Assembly: GCA_950295325.1 (NCBI GenBank)
Contig: OX485807.1
Span: 28,739,666-28,803,665 of the forward strand
Direction of reading: 5' to 3'
Length of the DNA: 64,000 nucleotides
Origin: Polytrichum commune
Lineage: Eukaryota > Streptophyta > Polytrichopsida > Polytrichales > Polytrichaceae
Below the pieces are notes generated by a model. It saw nothing but the letters and a program-made list of their open reading frames with translations. It searched no databases and had not been told where the DNA came from. How positions within the stretch are numbered: the stretch's first letter is position 1; every line of letters begins with the position of its first letter. Both the position numbers and the translations under genes were made by a program. This document shows, piece by piece, positions 45,980 to 56,369 of this stretch.

Positions 45980-46800
45980 TAGTGGTTTGCCACTCACAAA
46001 GATTGTCATTTCAAGTCTCCTAATCATAACTAAGATGCAAAAGTTATAAGAGGCCCAAGTGAAGATTTTACTTCTTTTTGAACAATCACATAGGTCCTCC
46101 CAAAAATTATTATCTATCTAGTCAAACATATCAAAACAAAAGTCCATTCGTGTATATTTTTACTACTAGCCTTCCCATTTATCACTCAAATATATTAGGT
46201 GTGCAATTAAGAAAAATGACCACATAAGGGCCACATATTGTAATCATCTTAAACACTCATTGGACTACATAGAACAGAGAAGAAAATTGCATCTTGGTTT
46301 GTGAAACACATTTCCAGAACACCTAATTAGACAAAAGAGGGAAGTTGGGGTGGACATCATTATATCCCCCATCTTCCTTCCTTCCTTCCTTCCTTCCTTC
46401 CTTCCTTTTCTTTCACCACCCATGTAGTTCCAACGTAAATGTGTTCAAATTATCACAATCGCATCCTAAAATGGAAGCTTCCCATTTTGGCAAGAGGGTT
46501 AGCATAACACTCTCTTAAGAATTTGATGATGCCTTGACAAATGGCTCAAAACATTACTCAACACTTATGTCGACTATTGGATGCCAAGGACAATAAGGGC
46601 AATTGGACTATTGTGATTGTTGCTCCCAGTTGCTCACTTTCATAATTAAGTTGAAAATGAAATGAAAAAGTGATGAGATATGCCTAGGTCGATTCATGAC
46701 AAATTGCGAAGGATATACCACCACACACAAGTGGGCTAATCCATTGAGTACACTAAACATCTTCTTTGTGTGACCCACACTTTTCATCATCGACCCAAAT
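45980..46800 (+). repeat. Dispersed repeat family R1, longest copy
   Basis: 46000-46340 matches the reverse complement of 60690-61010, and 46520-46800 matches the reverse complement of 60412-60680, in collinear order. The two are inverted copies of one element about 14 kb apart. Part also matches 8600-8890 and 20735-20930. The additional 46340-46520 includes a tetranucleotide microsatellite. No transposase or TIR was found. Confidence 0.75.
46373..46407. repeat. (CTTC)n microsatellite
   Basis: Nearly nine uninterrupted CTTC units. Confidence 0.97.
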
Positions 46801-46801
46801 C

Positions 46802-47930
46802 AAAAGACCTCTTTTTTACCATTCACGAAAGTGAGAGGTGCGGCGAGCTTTGGGTATACACATTAGGGTAATAGATACGTGCTTGAAGTAAGAGTAACTA
46901 GGGGTCATCACCAAGAGGAGTTTTCTACTTGGAGTAACCCAATCATGGCAAAAGAACAGGTTTGAACACCCATATGTTGTTTTACAATGAGTGTTGGAGG
47001 TTGAAATATTTTGGTGCTTTTGAAATGAACTAAGTGTGTGTGACATGGATAACAACTGGGTCCTACTATTATTTACCTCGTGTACGTAACTAATCCTCAA
47101 TTGTTTGTTGGTTGGTTGCATGGGCACAGATGAGGCAGGCCCTTCACACAATCAATGCAATGATGTATTGTGATTATGACATTTTATGCACAGATTTTGG
47201 TTGAGGTTACTAGGTACTTCTCCTTAGTAAGTGCAACATACATGTGGTGTTATAGTTAGATGTACTTGATTATGACATTTTATGCACAGATTTTGGTTGA
47301 GGTTACTAGGTACTTCTCCTTAGTAAGTGCAACATACATGTGGTGTTATAGTTAGATGTACTTGATTATGACATTTTATGCACAAATTTTGGTTGAGGTT
47401 ACTAGGTACTTCTCCTTAGTAAGTGCAACATACATGTGGTGTTATAGTTAGATGTACTTGATTATGACATTTTATGCACAAATTTTGGTTGAGGTTACTA
47501 GGTACTTCTCCTTAGTAAGTGCAACATACATGTGGTGTTATAGTTAGATGTACTTGATAAGGAGGCAAGAAGGTTGGCAATTAGCTTCCAAAGCATGGGA
47601 TAATTAAAATCATTCATGAGGAGATGAATACCATATGATAGCAAAAAATCCAAATAAGGTATGTATTCTTGCAAAGCAAAATAGGTATGCAAAGTATATA
47701 TATGTGTAGTACAACACATACTATGAGACATTAGGCAAATGACTCTATTATGCAAGGTGGTACTATACTATCAAATAGAAAAAGGCATGAAACATGTATG
47801 GAGAGGGTCTTGAAGATGCTCCCACCCACCCACCCTTGTATTAATTGCAAAGAGGAAGAAATTGAAGGATTTGACCTCTGAAAAGAGGAAGTTCAAACTT
47901 TGTACAAGTTTTGAAAAGTCAGCTCTCTCT
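46802..47930 (+). repeat. Long direct repeat, copy 1 (expanded)
   Basis: Matches 53467-54310 over its full length with roughly fifteen differences by eye, except for three extra 96-bp units here. It starts at AAAAGACCTCTTTTTTACC and ends at GTCAGCTCTCTCT. A chance frame of 85 codons on the minus strand is nearly identical in both copies. The ends are not TG...CA, no primer-binding site was seen, and the element class is unknown. Confidence 0.9.
47172..47555 (+). repeat. Four exact-length tandem units of 96 bp
   Basis: GATTATGACATTTTATGCAC starts at 47172, 47268, 47364 and 47460; GAT(AAGG) at 47556 closes the array. Units differ by single bases (CAGATTTT versus CAAATTTT). The paralogous direct repeat has one unit (53837-53932). 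Confidence 0.95.
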
Positions 47931-48159
47931 ATATATATTATCCTTTAGTGGCGTGGAACCCACTACCTAATCCTTCACATTCTTCTAAACTCGGTTTGCA
48001 TACTCTGTGAATGACTAACATTGCAGACGACAAACAAGGAATCGGTGTGGAATGGAGAATTGTTAGCGATGGGGTACGGCCCACCACTACGTGCACCAAT
48101 CCCAGCAGTTCAAACTTCAAACCACTATGTCTGCCATCAACCTACCTGACTGCACCAAT

Positions 48160-48640
48160 ACATTCAAGAATGCGACACAACAACACTTACAGACTGCGAT
48201 GAGGAAGGTGGGCACCTGCCACTTCCGATGGATTCACTAGACCTATCTCTATGGACTTCTTTGTTTGTTACAACTACAACATATCCTAGCAAAACCATGG
48301 CCAACATCAAATCTGCCCACGCCAAACTGAGTGACTTACTCATACAAGATGAGCAAGAAACTACGAAGTCAGTAGGCATTTGTTCCATGATCGAAGAAGC
48401 TCTCACATTGGCAAACAACGATGTGCTGGAGTCTGCCTCCTCACGATCACTCGCCGAACCTGGATCAGATGCTGCTACTAATGTTACTAACCCTATGCAC
48501 CCGCTCCTGGCCAAGTTGAAGATCTCGTCCACAGAGAGGACGGCGCTCGAGGACTTCACGGATTACCTGAATGCCTCACAAGCCGAAAAAGACAAAAACA
48601 CACTGGTCAACACAAAGGGACCTATGGTCAGCGAATTTTT
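48160..48640 (+). CDS. Hypothetical open frame or exon fragment, unknown product
   Basis: A frame opens after a stop near 48152 and runs to 48677, with an ATG at 48228 (149 aa) and another at 48297. Codon composition is richer in C/G than the surroundings. The content is helix-forming and acidic (AKLSDLLIQDEQETTKS, SSTERTALEDFTDYLNAS). Past about 48625 it turns into hydrophobic low-quality sequence, and GTCAGC at 48627 could be a donor. The antisense strand is also open for 131 codons. No family was recognised; a gene fragment carried by repeats is possible. Confidence 0.3.
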
Positions 48641-49087
48641 TTTCATTTTTTACTGGGGGGTGAAATGGCTATTATAATGGTTTTTTACATTGCAGTTTTG
48701 GCTATGTGAACATGTAAGGAAATTGTAAACATTACAATGAAATGTGTGGTAGAATGAAATTGCCGCTATCTAAAATGGACAGTAGGGAAATGCAAATGCG
48801 ATACTTGTTGTGATGCCTTTTGGAAGTTTAGCTAAGTGAAAAATAAAAAATATTGCAAGGCCACTATTGGAACAAGGAAATGCAACAGTAAATATGCGAA
48901 ATTACATCCCACAAATTACGTCACAAAAAATTGAGGAGGAAACCACTTCTTTATTTACAATGGCATGCATCGCCAATAAGCCGTATGAGATGTAGGCTCT
49001 TAAAAGTAGAAGTTATATAAGATCCTTGTATTCTAAATAGTTATGAAGAAGTGGGAAAAACCCCCTAAATGTCTCATTCTATGCAAA

Positions 49088-51606
49088 TCAAACACCAAGT
49101 GCATATCGGATGTGCTTCGGCTTGCAAGCTCTCCAATCTGAAACGACATCCTTGTATGGGAATGATGTCAATGTGTAATGTTTTTGTGCAAACATTGTTG
49201 TAGCAAGAGGTAAATGTTCAGTTAAGTGGTTGCGGAGTTTGTTCTTCAAGAAAAAAACATTGGAAAATGTTCTTTCGTCTTCTATGCTCCCAAGAACCTA
49301 CAAAATGGATGCAAAGAGACAAAGTCAGTAAGAAGCCAACTTGCATTAAAAAACATGAATACAAAAAGTATGAGAAAGTTTAATGAAGTAACATATTTTC
49401 AAAATATAACCCCTTACCTAGATCATCGCAATTTTTGCGAGCTTATAGAACTCGGGAAACATACCCTTCAAAGGGCCAGATTGTGCCAAGGCACGTCATA
49501 GTTTGGTTAAGGGATGAATGTGGGTGTCCATGGCCCTCATTGCATGAGGAGAATTATTCGCCATAGCCACAACAAACCAATGCAACTGCCGATCAAGTGC
49601 CATAGCACTCAACACTGCTGGACATGTATCACAAACATGTGTAGCGCTAGAGAAATCCTTGGTGTGAGCATATGTTTGCTTCAAAGTGTTCATGTACCTT
49701 GTGAGTTTGTCCTCATGCTCTGGCTCAAGCCAAAATTGAGGATATACAATGGACAGTGCATCCATTACCTCACTAGGGGGAAACCTACTTCCCAATTCCA
49801 TCACCATCATGGCTGCAGCATCTGCAATAAAAAACCAGCATATTAGATCCATGCTCATGGATGCAAAACCTTGATATAATCAAAAGATGCAAAAACATAA
49901 ACAAACAAACAAAACTAAAAACAAACACATACCTGGAACCTCGACCTTCACCTCCGATATCGTTCTATCAAATAATTCTCTTGTTACAAAACTCCTGAAG
50001 TGTGTGACATGATCAACGCAAGTCGCATTGAGGTGGGAACCGGCTGAAGTTGACAAACGGGCCTCAAAAATCAAGTGCTCAACACAATCATTCACATCTG
50101 GATGCCACCTTAGGCGGATGCTCTCATGCGAAATATCACATATATTTTTGAAACATGAAAATGCAATGAAATGAATGCATTGTTTGTGCAATACAAGTCA
50201 TTTACATCTGAGATACAAAGGCTCAATGCCCTTGTGAAATCACACACATATACACTGGGGGATTGTGCAAAGACAACCAAGGCTTTCACAACCTCTAGAA
50301 GAGGTAGCACTACAGCCAAGGTCAGTAGAGACTTGATATCAACCATGAGTTCATAATTTACCTTGGCTGCCGGGATTATTGGTTTTACAAGATGATCAGA
50401 GTAAATCTTCACCAAAAGGGTGCGGTACTCCGACAAAACACGTTTCAATGGACTCAACATTAAAATCCACATTGTTTTTACATTTTGAAGAATTTTTTTG
50501 CCCTTAGACTCAAGCAATTCAACAAGTTTTTGGAGCTCCAAATGACGTTTTGGGACTTACTAAAATACTTGTACAAAGTAGCTAGTAGGGTTTCAATCCT
50601 AACCACCATCTCCAAATCTGATAGACATTGCACTGCAAGGTTGCTTCGATGTGCCACACAATGCATGTCTTGCATGTGTGATGCATGAGAAACCTACAGC
50701 TTGTTAGTAACAGCATTCCTCTTCCCTTACAAAACCGATGTACCATCTACCCCAAATGCCATGAATCAGTCTCTAATCTGATGTGGGGTCAACCCACCTT
50801 CATTAGTGAGTGCACCAAGAATCATCTTGGTTATATTATCTGCACCACCACCCACAGTCACACGCTGCAAACACAACAACATTGGCACTCTTTCCCAATC
50901 TTGAATTGTATAAACATGCATGCTAATCCAAGATTTGTTGTCCAACGTTGTGACTTCATCGCAAGTGATAAAAAAATAAGGGGCTGTACTTACTACTTCT
51001 TTTGTTCTTGCTTGCACAACGTTAAACAAACTCTCAGCCATTTCCCAACCCGACCCCTTGGTCCAATGCTTCAATGGAACCTACACATACACTCAAGTGT
51101 CATTATTAACCAACACGATGTTTCAAAACAAAATTAATAACATGAACAACTGAAACTTAAAGAAATGAAGAATTTTGACCTTAGGAACGCCCAAGAATTA
51201 TAACGGCTCCTTCATGGATGAATATTCTGTCATAGGTTTTTCAAATTGTAACAAATGGAAGATGACAGTCATTTGCACTTCATTGCGTTTTGGAGGAGCC
51301 CCAACTGTAACTAGGGTTCCAATATTATTAACAGGCAGTGCTGCAAATGTCCTCTCAGTACGCTTGTGGACGGAATTATGGTCCTAATATCATTCACCAT
51401 TCTTCACCTTCAAAGAAGGACCAAGTAAGTCACTGAGGGCTCTCTTCCATCCTTGGTGTTTTTACAGGTTGTCATCTTTTGCATCCAGTATTTTGTCTAT
51501 GCCATTTATTTTAGAGTAGATGATACATCGAACTTTGTCAAATGTACCATCCCCTTCAGGGTCCTGTTGAGACCATGAGTATTTTGCTGCCCAATTTTCT
51601 TGAAAT
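49088..51606 (-). pseudogene. hAT-superfamily transposase pseudogene, exon structure retained
   Basis: The minus strand carries a nearly complete hAT-type transposase in pieces. 51606-51181 starts ENWAAKYSWSQ. 51080-50206 includes FFITCDEVTTLDNKSW, FGVDGTSVL, DMHCVAHRSNLAVQCL and MLSPLKRVLSEYRTLLVKI. Then come a piece near 50130-49935, 49821-49418 (VYPQFWLEPEHEDKL to EFYKLAKIAMI) and 49288-49088 with the dimerisation block LGSIEDERTF. GCAG acceptors precede several pieces. At least nine in-frame stops and a frameshift near 50560 disable it. Every stop sits where TGG, CAG or CAA would fit, so each is explained by a C-to-T change. The N-terminal zinc finger was not found, nor were TIRs. Confidence 0.85.
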
Positions 51607-51789
51607 CTGCACCAAAACCACCATAAACCAGTGAGAAACAAGACATCATCATCAATATATCCTCAAAATGCCAAAAAAACAACCGGAAGGGCCTCAAATG
51701 AGGCCCTCAAGAATGAGGACAACATAAGAAGTGACCCCTAAACCCATAATGTTTGGGGAGACACGTGCATGGCGGGTTTTTGGCGGGTA

Positions 51790-52994
51790 TACCCCCCAAA
51801 AAATATATATATATATAGATGGATCTCCAATGCCTTTGGGTCAATCTATGTAAATATTGCAACCATTCTTACCATGTCAACCAAGGCATTGCTTGAAGAG
51901 GTTAAGGAATGGGCAAACATCACTATCAAAGGATTCAACAATTTCCTTGGTGTAGATACATCAATTTATTGGATAATTGATTCAATAATTGATTTTACCT
52001 CAATACCCCTGATATGATCAACAACATATATGTTGCTGACATTACAAGATGTTTTGAGACCATTCTCATATCCGGTAATGACACATTATATGATGCAAAT
52101 GGAATTCATTACCAACTTGGGAGTGACCAACATGAAACGCAAACACCATAAATTTGAACAACTCCTTTGGGTTAAGGTTAATAACAAGGGAGTTGCAACT
52201 AAAGCAATGTGGACTTCTACATGTCCTAGACCGGGTGATTGTTTGTAAATCACGGTCAACAAGTTCTTGCAAATACATAAGTGGCTTACTACAAACTGTT
52301 ATGTACGCTTAGGTGACCGAGTATTGAAATAAATACTTGGCATACCTATGAGATTCTCGTGCTCACCTCTTTGGTGTAATTTGTATCTCTTATCATATGA
52401 AATCAAATTTATCCAAATATTGGCTAGACTAGGGGAAATTGAAATTATGTCCAAATTTAAACATACTTTTAGGTACATTGACGACCTATGTTGGCTCAAC
52501 ATGGGAAATGCTAACGAGTTCCTTAACCCGTTACAACCTAGGAATATGGATAACCCATTTTGGATTTATCCATTGGACATAAGAAAAATAAAAATTGAGG
52601 TATTCAGTTCTCCAAATCCTCATTCCAATTTGGTATTAAAGCACACTTTATGAATGTCTTTATTAGTATTACAGACGAATGCACGGGTAAATTTCTCATG
52701 CATAAATTTGACAAACGTCGTGACCTACCCTTCAAATATTCACATTTTATAAATTTTAAGTCAAACATACCAGTTAAACAAGCGTATAATGTAGTGATAT
52801 CTCAAACAATACCCATTATGTACCTATCCAATAACCCAGTCGCTGCTATGCAAGAGATCCAAACCTTATTTTTTACGTTGTCAACTAATGGATTTCAATC
52901 CACCAGACTACAACAGTTAGTGATCATATTCCTAACTGACAACCAGTTCCCTGCTTTAAAGTTTGATAAAGACCACCTACTACTTCTCCTATAA
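51790..52994 (+). pseudogene. Reverse transcriptase pseudogene (retroelement; possibly Penelope-like)
   Basis: Plus-strand fragments in successive frames restore the order of RT motifs. There is an N-terminal stretch RWISNAFGSIYVN to VDTSIYWIIDSIIDF, and motif A reads IYVADITRCFETI (catalytic D codon at 52038). The motif B region LGIPMRFSCSPLWCNLYL (about 52338-52395) has R where GIPMG is usual. Motif C is FRYIDDLCWLN, with DD codons at 52480-52485. A thumb-like segment MHKFDKRRDLPFKYSHFINF to LTDNQFPALKFDKDHLLLLL follows. At least two frameshifts and several stops break it. The D-x(4)-Y/F-x-x-I pattern in motif A and the lone YIDD fit Penelope-like rather than LTR-type RTs, but no GIY-YIG endonuclease was seen, so the class is uncertain. 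Confidence 0.75.
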
Positions 52995-53200
52995 GGTATG
53001 TTACTTAAACCACAATTTATTGTATTTCACACCGGGAGAATTGATAATTGCATATGACAATAAGTAGTCACAATTATCATGAGATTGAGTGAGGGAATAT
53101 AGATGACGACTAGTATGCATACCGAGAATGGATGTACAACCAATATCCACTCATAATATATTATGATATGACCTACCAGGGGACATTCTAGGTGGTGGGA

Positions 53201-53219
53201 CTCTCTCTCTCTCTCTCTC
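53201..53219. repeat. (CT)n microsatellite
   Basis: Nine CT units. Confidence 0.95.
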
Positions 53220-53466
53220 ATTATAGTTTTTTACTAATGCCATGTTACATAAAAATTCAAGCTTAAACTTTTACATTAATAGACCTAGCGAAGGTCTCTT
53301 ATGTAAAATAAATGATATAAACTCTGATAATACTATATCTACACACATGGAAAGAAGTCATACTTACCATGGAACGGATGTAAAAGAGATACAAATGAAT
53401 GAAGTAAAAATTGGATTACGAGAACTTACCATATGTAAGTACTACAATATAAGCCCTTAACCCTAA

Positions 53467-54300
53467 AAAAGACCTCTTTTTTACCATTCACGAAAGTGAG
53501 AGGTGCGGCGAACTTTGGGTATACACATTAGGGTAATAGATACGTACTTGAAGTAAGAGTAACTAGGGGTCATCACCAAGAGGAGTTTTCTACTTGGAGT
53601 AACCCAATCATGGCAAAAGAACAAGTTTGAACACCCATATGTTGTTTTACAATGAGTGTTGGAGGTTGAAATATTTTGGTGCTTTTGAAATGAACTAAGT
53701 GTGTGTGATATGATAACAACTGGGTCCTACTATTATTTACCTTGTGTACGTAACTAATCCTCAATTGTTTGTTGGTTGGTTGCATGGGCACAGGTGAGGC
53801 AGGCCCTTCACACAATCAATGCAATGATGTATTGTGATTATGACATTTTATGCACAAATTTTGGTTGAGGTTACTAGGTACTTCTCCTTAGTAAGTACGA
53901 CATACATGTGGTGTTATAGTTAGATGTACTTGATAAGGAGGCAAGAAGGTTGGCAATTAGCTTCCAAAGCATGGGATAATTAAAATCATTCATGAGGAGA
54001 TGAATACCATATGATAGCAAAAAATCCAAATAAGGTATGTATTCTTGCAAGGCAAAATAGGTATGCAAAGTATATATATGTGTAGTACAACACATACTAT
54101 GAGGCATTAGGCAAATGACTCTATTATGCAAGGTGGTACTATACTATCAAATAGAAAAAGGCATGAAACATGTATAAAGAGGGTCTTGAAGATGCTCCCA
54201 CCCACCCACCCACCCACCCTTGTATTGCAAAGAAGAAGAAATTGAAGGATTTGACCTCTGAAAAGAGGAAGTTCAAACTTTGTACAAGTTTTGAAAAGTC

Positions 54301-54310
<10 letters not shown>
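53467..54310 (+). repeat. Long direct repeat, copy 2 (single 96-bp unit)
   Basis: Matches 46802-47930 apart from the three missing 96-bp units and about fifteen small differences. The two copies bracket about 5.5 kb containing the hAT and RT pseudogenes. Those are far more decayed than the repeats have diverged from each other. Confidence 0.9.

Positions 54311-54367
<57 letters not shown>
54303..54367. repeat. Long (CT)n microsatellite at the end of the direct repeat
   Basis: About 32 uninterrupted CT units; the other direct-repeat copy has only CTCTCTCT at the same place before switching to AT repeats. Confidence 0.97.
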
Positions 54368-54369
<2 letters not shown>

Positions 54370-54832
54370 GAATCATGTCATAAAACAACACTCCAACTTT
54401 CTCCGTTTCTTTCAAACTGTAAGATATCTTGCCGCGTACTCCTTGACTGCTGCCAATATTGGCTAAGCTTATTCTGCAAGTTAATAAGGTCTACAGAAAA
54501 TACTCACAGAAAATAAAGAAGAATTGCATGAATAAGGACTGAATGAATGATGATGTTCTATACTGGCGCCCCTGTCTAAATTAAAGATGGGTAACATTAT
54601 CATACAAGAGGGAGATTCATATATAGAGTTCCTTTAATTGTACTATGATGGTAGGCTTGAATATTACTAGAGTACATTAAGGCCAAAGAAAGCAAAAATC
54701 CACGGAACCAGCCTTTATAGATATGTATGGTACTACAGCCTACAGGCAATCCTAGCTTACACCAGGGTCTGGGGAGATTTTGAGGCACAATTGGTCAAAA
54801 TCCTAGGGTTTCCAAGTTCAACCGGTTACTTA

Positions 54833-55576
54833 CAGTCCACCCTCTATAAATGTTACACCTCTAAGTGTTAACCCTCTCTAAATGTTAACTTTCTTCTACT
54901 CCCCACATATTGCACACTATAAATGTTAACAAAATGGTACTCCCTTCTTTGTAAATTTGACTCTATAAATGTTAACGAATGAAATACAACCATGATATGG
55001 ATGATAAAAACTACACATCCAATTACATTCCTCTCTCTCAAGAAGTTCAAGAATGGAGGCACAAGAGTATGTGCAATACAAATTAGACTTTGATTTGAAC
55101 AATCCATATGAGGTCACTGAAGAGGATGTATGGGATGTTTTAGGCTGTATTGGTGGGACTTCTAATGTCTCAGATGATGATTGTGAGGGAGAGGAGTGTG
55201 AGGTGGAACCCATTCCATCTTATAGTGACTTGCAATCTAGTTTTGGTATCATTAGAAGGTACATGGAATCACGTTCATGTGATGTGTCCAAGTATGTGGG
55301 TTTGTTGGTGCAGATTGAGAAATATTTGCAAGTTGTGCATGCAGATGAATCTCACCAAAGAACCATTGATTCATACTTCACCCGTGATTTGTAAACTTGA
55401 TATTGAATAAAGTTTTGATTGGGTTTGCAATTTTATGAATGGTATTCTCTCACAAGGACTCTTCACAATTGCTTATATTTATAAATGTTAAGATTTGTAT
55501 ATTGCTCAAAAAAGTAATCTTATAATTGTTAACTTTGATCCACTCCCGAGGGTTAACATTTATAGAGGGTAGACTG
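54833..55576 (+). mobile_element. pogo/Emigrant(Lemi)-like DNA transposon, deleted copy
   Basis: The left end reads CAGTCCACCCTCTATAAATG followed by TTA; the reverse complement of the right end reads CAGTCTACCCTCTATAAATG followed by TTAACCC. TA flanks both sides (54831-54832, 55577-55578). The CAGT start, CCTCTATAAAT body and TA target resemble the plant pogo-family elements Emigrant/Lemi1. Variants of ATAAATGTTAA recur at least five times in the subterminal regions, as transposase-binding repeats might. At 744 bp it retains only a transposase C-terminal frame (55053-55394). Confidence 0.87.
55053..55394 (+). CDS. Transposase C-terminal fragment (pogo/Tigger type)
   Basis: An uninterrupted frame of 113 aa inside the TIR-bounded element. 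It has an acidic segment (VSDDDCEGEECEVEP), a helical segment and a final ESHQRTIDSYFTRDL. Pogo/Tigger transposases characteristically end with an acidic stretch and a K/Q-x-T-(I/L)-(D/T)-x-(F/Y)F-like tail after a helical pair. The DDE catalytic domain is missing, so it cannot transpose itself. The ATG at 55053 is internal to the ancestral protein; whether the frame is expressed is unknown. Confidence 0.6.
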   Translation: MEAQEYVQYKLDFDLNNPYEVTEEDVWDVLGCIGGTSNVSDDDCEGEECEVEPIPSYSDLQSSFGIIRRYMESRSCDVSKYVGLLVQIEKYLQVVHADESHQRTIDSYFTRDL

Positions 55577-55909
55577 TACATGCATGCCATGATCTTTCGG
55601 TTCTTCTTTACTATTATGAGGTATATACCTCATATTCCTCGAAATGATGGCTGACTTTCCTAAGGTCTTGAACTTCAACTAGTTATATCTCAAACTCAAC
55701 CCTGTTCATTGAGTATCAAAACCATCGACAACGTTCATGTTTATTGTGGCATGCATGTACGTACAAAGTGTTAATTATTAGGCTTGGTGTAGGTGTTGTT
55801 AAATGTCTTCGCATCAAAAAGCAAATGTTTCCATGCACGTGTTGTACCCTAGCTAGACACCTGCAAAGGCACATGAAAAGTCTTATCAAATGATACTAGT
55901 ACTTGGGAA

Positions 55910-56360
55910 TCAATGCTCCTTTGGTGCAAAGGCGTCCAAAGATGCTTTGGAGTTGAGTACATGTGTCAACCCATTGAGAATGACAGCCACGACTTTCTTC
56001 AAGGAACTGTGCGTAGTGAAGCTCCCAACTTCCCAAGTAACCACACAACCAACCTTTCTCATAACGTCCTTCTTGCAAGGATTAACGTGCAACTCCTATG
56101 TCCAAAATCTCATCACTAATTCCCTTACATCATCGGGAATGTAGTCCTTCTTTTTCTTCCTCTCAATCATAACGCAACTTACTTCTAAATTTCCACTAGC
56201 AATTTCAACTATGTGCTCAATTGTTTTGGGAATGGACCTATTGGTCAAACCGATACATCACACAACAAACCTCAAGGTTCTTGAACTCTCTACACACACA
56301 ATAGCCGCAAATATCACATTATGTACGGAGTAATGTTCATGCCGTTGACTATATTTAATC
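55910..56360 (-). pseudogene. Decayed coding remnant, probably from a mobile element
   Basis: On the minus strand one frame reads KKKKDYIPDDVRELVMRFWT, a TAG, then ELHVNPCKKDVMRKVGCVV and continues to about 55910. Upstream of this the same frame stays open for about 30 codons. The stop again sits where CAG would fit. A short upstream block and a basic helix-like block suggest a DNA-binding or transposon protein, but no family was recognised. Confidence 0.35.
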
Positions 56361-56369
56361 TCGTCCTAT

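Larger units (their letters stand above)
54770..55720 (+). repeat. Dispersed repeat family R2, copy 3, split by a pogo-like element
   Basis: 54776-54830 (GGAGATTTTGAGG, GGTCAAAATCC, GTTTCCAAGTTCAACCGGTTAC) and 55579-55710 (GATCTTTCGGTTC, GAACTTCAACTAGTTATATC, AAACTCAACCCTGTTCA) together match 5115-5300. The element at 54833-55576 interrupts them. Confidence 0.75.

Noticed and set aside
47172-47555. CRISPR-like array
   Set aside because: Units are contiguous 96-bp tandem copies with no unique spacers, in a eukaryotic repeat.
47498-47755. 85-codon minus frame repeated at 53874-54131
   Set aside because: Conservation reflects the young duplication of the whole repeat, not coding constraint; no start context or domain.
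46802-54310. LTR retrotransposon with 0.85-1.1-kb LTRs
   Set aside because: No TG...CA ends, primer-binding site, polypurine tract or gag-pol frame; the RT inside has a non-LTR-type motif style.
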